Shown here one piece after another: positions 6,964 through 10,724 of a DNA stretch of 10,724 bases (positions are counted from its first letter, which is position 1; each line of letters begins with the position of its first letter). A program made the position numbers and the translations under genes. The notes beneath the pieces were generated by a model. That model searched no databases. It saw only the letters and a list, made by a program, of their open reading frames with translations, and was not told the origin of the DNA. The stretch is from Clostridiales bacterium (lineage in GTDB: Bacteria; Bacillota; Sulfobacillia; UBA995), in contig DOZU01000244.1 in NCBI GenBank assembly GCA_003517845.1, positions 1 through 10,724 on the forward strand. Reading direction: 5' to 3'.

Positions 6964-7996
6964 TTCGCTGAAGATCGCGGTATTGTCAGCGGGCGCCTGG
7001 GGCATGGCCTTGAGCTGCCTCCTGGCCCGCCGGGGCTGCCGGGTCTCCCTCTGGGCTCGCAACCCCCGCTACGCCGAGACGCTGGACATGACGCGCATCG
7101 ATCCCGGCCGCCTTCCCGGCGTGGCCTTGCCGGAAGCAGTCGAGGTGACCGCTGACCCGGAGCGCGCGCTGGCCGGCGCAGCCGGCGCCGTCTTGGCGCC
7201 GGCTTCCCACGCCATGCGCGACGTGTGCCGCCAAGTCGCACCGCTCATCGCCGTCCGCCCCGGCATCCGGATCCTCTCCGCTACCAAGGGGCTCGAGTTA
7301 TCGGATGGATTGCGCATGTCCAGGGTCATCGAACAGGAACTGGGGCTGTCGGCGGCGGTGGCCGTCCTGTCCGGCCCGAATTTCGCCATCGAGGTGGCGA
7401 GGGGCATGCCCACCACGACCGTGGTGGCATCGTCCTGCCGGGAGGTGGCGCTGTCCTGGCAGAGTTTGTTGAGCGACCGGCTGTTCCGTGCCTACATCAG
7501 TCCGGACCTGGTCGGCGTGGAACTGGGAGGAGCCCTCAAGAACGTGATCGCCATCGCCGTAGGCATGGCTGAAGGTCGGGGACTCGGGTTGAACGCTCAG
7601 GCGGCCCTGGTGACCCGGGGGCTCGCCGAAATGTCCCGGTTGGGCGTGGCGCTGGGGGCCAACCCCCTCACTTTCGCCGGGCTCTCGGGCGTAGGCGACC
7701 TGGTGCTCACCTGCACCGGCCGCTATAGCCGCAATCGGCAGGCCGGTATCGAATTGGGCCAGGGCTTGCCGCTCGGCGATGTCCTGGCCGGCCTGCGCAT
7801 GGTGGTGGAAGGTGTGTCCACCACCCCGGCCGCCTGCCGGCTGGCCCAGCAGGTCGGAGTGGATCTGCCGATCACCGCGGAACTCGCCCTGGTGTTCGGG
7901 GAAGGGAAGACCCCGGCCGCCGTGGCGGAGTCACTCATGAGTCGCGACCCCACCTGCGAACTCGAGCAGGCGGCCGCAACGCCCTCCGGCTGGTGA
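6947..7996 (+). CDS. gpsA: Glycerol-3-phosphate dehydrogenase [NAD(P)+]
   Basis: GpsA reduces dihydroxyacetone phosphate to sn-glycerol-3-phosphate in the cytoplasm, supplying PlsY. The 349 residues have an N-terminal Rossmann domain (IAVLSAGAWGMAL, 10-22), SATKGLE (K114) and GPNFAIEVARGMPTT. The substrate domain has GGALKNVIAIAVG (K198, the expected catalytic lysine), LSGVGDLVLTC and RYSRNRQAG. The nucleotide-binding loop normally reads GAGSWG; here the first glycine is serine (S14, codon TCA at 6986). The GTG at 6947 starts inside plsY, with GGGAG about 10 nt upstream. The gene ends 9 bp from the oppositely oriented phosphoribosyltransferase gene, with no terminator hairpin visible between them. 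The family call is secure. Confidence 0.95.
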   Translation: MERADSSLKIAVLSAGAWGMALSCLLARRGCRVSLWARNPRYAETLDMTRIDPGRLPGVALPEAVEVTADPERALAGAAGAVLAPASHAMRDVCRQVAPLIAVRPGIRILSATKGLELSDGLRMSRVIEQELGLSAAVAVLSGPNFAIEVARGMPTTTVVASSCREVALSWQSLLSDRLFRAYISPDLVGVELGGALKNVIAIAVGMAEGRGLGLNAQAALVTRGLAEMSRLGVALGANPLTFAGLSGVGDLVLTCTGRYSRNRQAGIELGQGLPLGDVLAGLRMVVEGVSTTPAACRLAQQVGVDLPITAELALVFGEGKTPAAVAESLMSRDPTCELEQAAATPSGW

Positions 7997-8005
7997 CACC
8001 CCGCC

Positions 8006-8545
8006 TCACCCGCGGGTCTGCCGGTCCAGCTCCTCCTGGTACTCCGGGTGAATCACCCACTCGCCGTCATCGAGGACCTCAAAGTCCCAGGGCTGGATGA
8101 TCAAGGCGTCGCTCATCAGCCCGTACCAGTTGGGCTTGAAGCTGTCCTGGTGTACGTAGAGCGTGGCGGTCTTCACCTTGCGGGCGCCCTTCTTCTTGGC
8201 TTCCTGAACCGCGAGCTTCAGCGTGTCGCCGCTGGCGCTGATCTCGTCCACAATCAGCACTTTCTTCCCCTGTACGTCCTCGGTAAGGGGTACCAGCAGG
8301 CGCGGCTTACCGCGGACCACGCGGTCCTTCTCCCGGCGGGACAGGCGAATGGGGTAGAAGTCCTTGCGGAGCATTGAGGCCAGGATCGCCGCCGGGATGA
8401 CTCCCGCCTTGGCGACGCCTACGATCTGGTCCGGGTCGAACTCGGACTGGATCTGCACGGCCAACTCCCGGCAGATCCGCATGACTCCCTCCCAGCCAAG
8501 CTGGATCACCTGGTCATGGCCATGGGCGTACGGGTCGAGGTTCAT
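8006..8545 (-). CDS. Phosphoribosyltransferase, type I fold (COG2236-like, substrate unknown)
   Basis: The 179 residues carry the PRPP-binding loop VLIVDEISASGDT (96-108), preceded by IVGVAKAGVIPAAILA (41-56), a standard first strand-helix of the fold. Enzymes of this group transfer ribose-5-phosphate from PRPP, often to a purine base; the short, divergent hood around WYGLMSDALIIQPWDFEVL resembles the COG2236 hypoxanthine/xanthine-type group. The base cannot be assigned from sequence alone. The start at 8545 (MNLDPYAHG) is chosen because AAGGA and GGAG lie just upstream on the minus strand; an extension to 8605 would add a Pro/Arg-rich stretch of low credibility. The gene is convergent with gpsA and divergent from spoIVA, so it is transcribed separately. 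B. subtilis has other genes (yphE, yphF) at this place. Confidence 0.85.
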   Translation of the reverse strand: MNLDPYAHGHDQVIQLGWEGVMRICRELAVQIQSEFDPDQIVGVAKAGVIPAAILASMLRKDFYPIRLSRREKDRVVRGKPRLLVPLTEDVQGKKVLIVDEISASGDTLKLAVQEAKKKGARKVKTATLYVHQDSFKPNWYGLMSDALIIQPWDFEVLDDGEWVIHPEYQEELDRQTRG

Positions 8546-8590
8546 GGCTCCATCCTTCTTCGCTGATCGGTCCCGCCGGCGCGGCGGTCG

Positions 8591-8614
8591 GGGCATACTC
8601 CCCACGGTATGCCC
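8591..8614. promoter_or_regulatory. Perfect 8-8-8 inverted repeat between divergent genes (candidate operator)
   Basis: GGGCATAC (8591-8598), an 8-nt spacer, then GTATGCCC (8607-8614) form a perfect dyad. It occupies the -35 to -10 span of the candidate spoIVA promoter and lies 46 bp upstream of the phosphoribosyltransferase start. A repressor or activator site is plausible. As RNA it could form an 8-bp hairpin in the leader of the minus-strand gene. Confidence 0.5.
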
Positions 8615-8622
8615 ATATACAT
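8593..8622 (+). promoter_or_regulatory. Candidate sigma-E promoter of spoIVA
   Basis: GCATACT (8593-8599) matches the sigma-E -35 pattern KMATATT at six of seven positions. After 14 nt comes CATATACAT (8614-8622), close to the -10 pattern CATACAnT. B. subtilis spoIVA is known to be transcribed by sigma-E in the mother cell, and the position (about 50 bp before the start codon) fits. This is a match by eye only. Confidence 0.45.
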
Positions 8623-8656
8623 CTTACCGGTTCGTGGACGACTCGGCCAGCCGGGA

Positions 8657-8663
8657 GGGAGGG
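8657..8663 (+). promoter_or_regulatory. Shine-Dalgarno deciding the spoIVA start
   Basis: GGGAGGG lies 6 nt before GTG 8670 but only 3 nt before the adjacent in-frame TTG 8667, so the GTG is preferred. Confidence 0.55.
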
Positions 8664-8669
8664 TAATTG

Positions 8670-10151
8670 GTGCAAAAGTTCGATGTCTTCAAGGACATCG
8701 CTGAACGCACCGGCGGTGACATCTACCTGGGGGTAGTGGGACCGGTGCGCACGGGGAAATCGACCTTCATCAAGCGCTTCCTGGAACTCCTGGTCCTGCC
8801 CAATATCAGCGATCCCGACGATCGGGAACGGGCCGTGGATGCCATGCCGCAGGCGGGCGCGGGGCGCCGGGTGATGACCTCGGAACCCAAGTTCATCCCC
8901 GACGACGGCGTGGCCATCACCATCAAGGACAGCTTGCACTTGCGAGTACGGCTCGTGGACTGCGTCGGCTACACCGTCCCCGGCGCTCTCGGCTATGAAG
9001 ACGAGGACGGCGCGCCCCGCATGGTCCGCACCCCCTGGCACGAGGAGGACATCCCCTTCCAAGAGGCGGCGGAGATCGGCACCCGCAAGGTGATCGCCGA
9101 GCATTCCACCTTCGGGGTGGTCGTGACCAGCGACGGCACCGCCACCGACCTTCCCCGGAAGAACTTCGTCGAGGCCGAGCGCCGGGTCATCCAGGAACTC
9201 CGTGCCCTCAGCAAACCCTTCGTCATCCTGCTGAACACCCTGGATCCATTCGCGCGCGAGGCGCTGGACCTGGCGCGCGAACTGGAGGGCGACCACGACG
9301 TCCCCGTCATCCCGACCAACATCGCCGACCTCGATCTGGATGACATCGAAAGCCTCCTGTTCCGCGCCTTGTATGAGTTCCCCGTAGCCGAAGCGGCCAT
9401 CGATCTCCCTGACTGGGTCGAGGCGCTGGAGCCAGGGCATTGGCTGCGCCGCCGCTTTGAACAGGCAGTCGAGGAATCGGTCGGCAAGGTGCGGCGCCTC
9501 CGGGACATCGACCGTGCAGTGGAGCAACTACGGGGATATGACTTCCTGGAAGCCGTCGCCTTGAAACGGATGGACCTCGGTACGGGGCTGGCGAACATCG
9601 AGTTGTCCGCCAAGGACGACCTGTTCTGGCAGGTGCTGCAGGAGGTCAGCGGCCTCACGATCGCCGGCAGGCTTGATGTAGTCACCCACTTGAAGACGCT
9701 GGCCGGCGTGAAGCGCGACTACGATACCATCGCGGGCGCCCTACGCGATGCCAGGGAATCCGGTTACGGCATTGTGGTCCCCACCCGGCAGGAGATGACG
9801 TTTGAGGAGCCGGAACTCACCCGCCGGGGCGGCCAGTACGCGGTACGGCTGCGGGCCAGCGCCCCTTCTCTGCATCTGCTCCGGGCGGATATCGAGGCCG
9901 AACTGACGCCGATCATCGGCAACGAAAAGCAGTGTGAAGAGCTGGTCCACTATCTCATGGATAAGTTCGAGGACGATCCCCGGAAGATCTGGGACTCGGA
10001 CATCTTCGGCAAGTCCCTCCATGAACTCGTGGTGGAAGGCGTCACCGCGAAGTTGCACCGGATGCCGGAGAATGCGCGGCAGAAGCTGCAGGAAACCCTG
10101 ACGAGGATCATCAACGAGGGGAGTGGCGGCCTGATCTGCATCATCATCTGA
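8670..10151 (+). CDS. spoIVA: Stage IV sporulation protein A, coat morphogenetic ATPase
   Basis: SpoIVA is made in the mother cell, binds the forespore surface with the help of SpoVM, and polymerises with ATP hydrolysis into the basement layer of the spore coat. The 493 residues (B. subtilis 492) align end to end by eye. They start MQKFDVFKDIAERTGGDIYLG, followed by Walker A GPVRTGKST (24-32, K30). MTSEPKF (T70/S71) stands where B. subtilis has two threonines. LVDCVGYTVPG carries D97, and the C-terminus is INEGSGGLICIII. GTG 8670 is chosen over the adjacent TTG 8667 on Shine-Dalgarno spacing and because it gives the same N-terminal length as B. subtilis. A candidate sigma-E promoter precedes it and a hairpin starts 7 bp after the stop, so it is probably transcribed alone. 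No spoVM is seen in the window. Confidence 0.98.
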   Translation: MQKFDVFKDIAERTGGDIYLGVVGPVRTGKSTFIKRFLELLVLPNISDPDDRERAVDAMPQAGAGRRVMTSEPKFIPDDGVAITIKDSLHLRVRLVDCVGYTVPGALGYEDEDGAPRMVRTPWHEEDIPFQEAAEIGTRKVIAEHSTFGVVVTSDGTATDLPRKNFVEAERRVIQELRALSKPFVILLNTLDPFAREALDLARELEGDHDVPVIPTNIADLDLDDIESLLFRALYEFPVAEAAIDLPDWVEALEPGHWLRRRFEQAVEESVGKVRRLRDIDRAVEQLRGYDFLEAVALKRMDLGTGLANIELSAKDDLFWQVLQEVSGLTIAGRLDVVTHLKTLAGVKRDYDTIAGALRDARESGYGIVVPTRQEMTFEEPELTRRGGQYAVRLRASAPSLHLLRADIEAELTPIIGNEKQCEELVHYLMDKFEDDPRKIWDSDIFGKSLHELVVEGVTAKLHRMPENARQKLQETLTRIINEGSGGLICIII

Positions 10152-10157
10152 GCTGTT

Positions 10158-10195
10158 GCGGGCGAACCGGCAGGTTTCCCATGCCGGGCGCCCGC
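10158..10195 (+). terminator. Hairpin after spoIVA, probable terminator with a poor U-tract
   Basis: The outer stem is GCGGGCG (10158-10164) with CGCCCGC (10189-10195). The inner stem is CCGGCA (10167-10172) with TGCCGG (10182-10187), and the loop has 9 nt. The hairpin begins 7 bp after the stop codon. The T-rich stretch TTACTTTT (10205-10212) starts 10 bp further on, too far for a classic intrinsic terminator, so termination may be partial or the hairpin may protect the 3' end. Confidence 0.5.
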
Positions 10196-10323
10196 GTTCA
10201 GGCCTTACTTTTCGGCTGCTCCAGCGCTTGTCCAACTTTTTTGCCTGCTCCAGGAAGGAGTTTCCCCATACAGAGCGAAAACACGTCTCGTTCCGATTCA
10301 CATCAAGCGCGAAGCTACGGGGG
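10196..10323 (+). other. Upstream region of the HU gene, no confident promoter
   Basis: There is no credible gene here. The stretch holds a T6 run (10237-10242) between two copies of CTGCTCCAG (10216-10224 and 10245-10253, 29 bp apart). A CATACA (10267-10272) could be part of a -10 element, but no matching -35 lies at proper spacing. The HU promoter is expected here but cannot be placed. Confidence 0.3.
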
Positions 10324-10333
10324 AAGGAGGTGA
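10324..10333 (+). promoter_or_regulatory. Near-perfect Shine-Dalgarno of the HU gene
   Basis: AAGGAGGTGA pairs with the 16S rRNA 3' end over ten bases, with GGAGG 10 nt before the TTG start. The strong site probably offsets the weak start codon and supports high expression. Confidence 0.75.
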
Positions 10334-10340
10334 CGCCAGC

Positions 10341-10616
10341 TTGACCAAGGCAGAGCTGATCGCCGCCGTCGCGGAGCGGACCGGACTGAAGAAGAAGGAT
10401 GCCGGAGTCGCCGTTGAGGCGGCCTTCGAAGCGATAGTTGATTCGCTGAAGCAGGGGGAGAAAGTGTCCCTGGTAGGCTTCGGCACCTTCGAAGTCCGGG
10501 CCCGTGCCCCGAGGAGCGGGCGGAACCCTCAGACCGGCAAGCCCATCAAGATCGCCGGCCGTAAGGTGCCTGCTTTCAAGGCCGGGAAGAGCCTCAAGGA
10601 GGCCGTTGCCCGCTGA
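10341..10616 (+). CDS. hup: DNA-binding protein HU
   Basis: HU is a small dimeric nucleoid protein that bends DNA with little sequence preference. The 91 residues (usual length ~90) begin [20 protein letters not shown]. They carry the family signature [21 protein letters not shown], with the arm RNPQTG (61-66) and the DNA-intercalating proline at 63. The end, [20 protein letters not shown], is typical. The start is TTG; no ATG is available in frame nearby, and the upstream GTG at 10330 is out of frame. The gene follows spoIVA as hbs does in B. subtilis, separated by 189 bp, so it probably has its own promoter. IHF is unlikely because Firmicutes use HU. Confidence 0.96.
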   Translation: MTKAELIAAVAERTGLKKKDAGVAVEAAFEAIVDSLKQGEKVSLVGFGTFEVRARAPRSGRNPQTGKPIKIAGRKVPAFKAGKSLKEAVAR

Positions 10617-10642
10617 GGCAAGGCCGGAAGTGGTCTGGTCTT

Positions 10643-10717
10643 AGTCGCGAAGGAATTGCGGCGCAGCACCTGCAGCCCGGCCATGCCGGGCTGCAGGCCT
10701 TCATGGGGTTCGCGACT
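10643..10717. repeat. Nested inverted repeat downstream of the HU gene
   Basis: The outer arms are AGTCGCGAA (10643-10651) and TTCGCGACT (10709-10717), nine perfect base pairs. Inside is a perfect 13-bp hairpin, CCTGCAGCCCGGC (10669-10681) with GCCGGGCTGCAGG (10685-10697), and a 3-nt loop. GAAGG (10649-10653) can also pair with CCTTC (10698-10702). No T-run follows either stem, so it is not a standard intrinsic terminator. It could be a structured RNA leader or small RNA, a palindromic repeat element, or a protein-binding site; it runs close to the window edge. Confidence 0.55.
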
Positions 10718-10724
10718 GGTGAAT

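Noticed and set aside
8008..8017. Palindrome ACCCGCGGGT at the end of the phosphoribosyltransferase gene
   Set aside because: It is short, has no loop or T-run, and lies in coding sequence; expected by chance in GC-rich DNA.
8546..8605. N-terminal extension of the phosphoribosyltransferase to 8605
   Set aside because: The extra 20 residues are Pro/Arg-rich and unlike the family, and the good ribosome-binding sequence lies before 8545.
8514..9527. Long minus-strand open frame opposite spoIVA
   Set aside because: It is fully antisense to a clearly conserved gene; the high GC leaves few stop codons, so such frames are expected. The product has no recognisable motif.
10156..10344. Small open frame between spoIVA and HU
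   Set aside because: It begins just before the hairpin, has no ribosome-binding site, runs over the HU Shine-Dalgarno, and its product resembles no known family.
1..10724. tRNA, rRNA, CRISPR array, insertion sequence or phage genes
   Set aside because: I looked for tRNA-like cloverleafs, regular spaced repeats, transposase motifs and integrase motifs and saw none; every stretch above 300 bp is filled by a recognised gene.

Overview
The window is GC-rich (roughly two thirds G+C by eye, not counted). It comes from an endospore-forming member of the Bacillota (Firmicutes). The evidence is spoIIP, spoIVA, a YIEGIA-family gene with its small partner, and HU, in an order close to the der-gpsA-spoIVA-hbs block known from Bacillus subtilis. 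The extra DUF1614, YIEGIA partner and DUF512 genes and the high GC point to a clostridial-type or deep-branching high-GC lineage (Moorella/Desulfotomaculum-like, Thermaerobacter-like or Limnochordia-like) rather than Bacillus. The exact taxon cannot be read from this window.

Region 1 (start to 7996, + strand) looks like one tightly packed operon: the 3' part of topB; a DUF1614 membrane protein; spoIIP; a YIEGIA membrane protein; the small 'capping' subunit for YIEGIA; a PDZ/radical-SAM/DUF512 protein; der; plsY; gpsA. Most junctions overlap by a few bases (GTGA, ATGA or TTGA) or are separated by a few bases with a Shine-Dalgarno, so translation is probably coupled. A topoisomerase, a ribosome-assembly GTPase and two phospholipid-synthesis enzymes therefore share a transcript with an engulfment hydrolase and a poorly understood YIEGIA pair.

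Region 2 (8006-8669) holds a phosphoribosyltransferase gene on the minus strand, convergent with gpsA and divergent from spoIVA. The 124-bp divergent intergenic region carries a candidate sigma-E promoter for spoIVA. Threaded through that promoter is a perfect 8-8-8 inverted repeat.

Region 3 (8670-10724, + strand) holds spoIVA, a 189-bp gap with a strong hairpin just after its stop, the HU gene (TTG start, near-ideal Shine-Dalgarno), and a final 108 bp containing an unexplained nested inverted repeat.

Nothing here is clearly a mobile element, phage, CRISPR or defence system. The least understood content is the DUF1614/YIEGIA/capping-subunit/DUF512 set inside the operon, the odd start of the DUF512 gene, the dyad in the spoIVA promoter region, and the nested repeat at the right edge.
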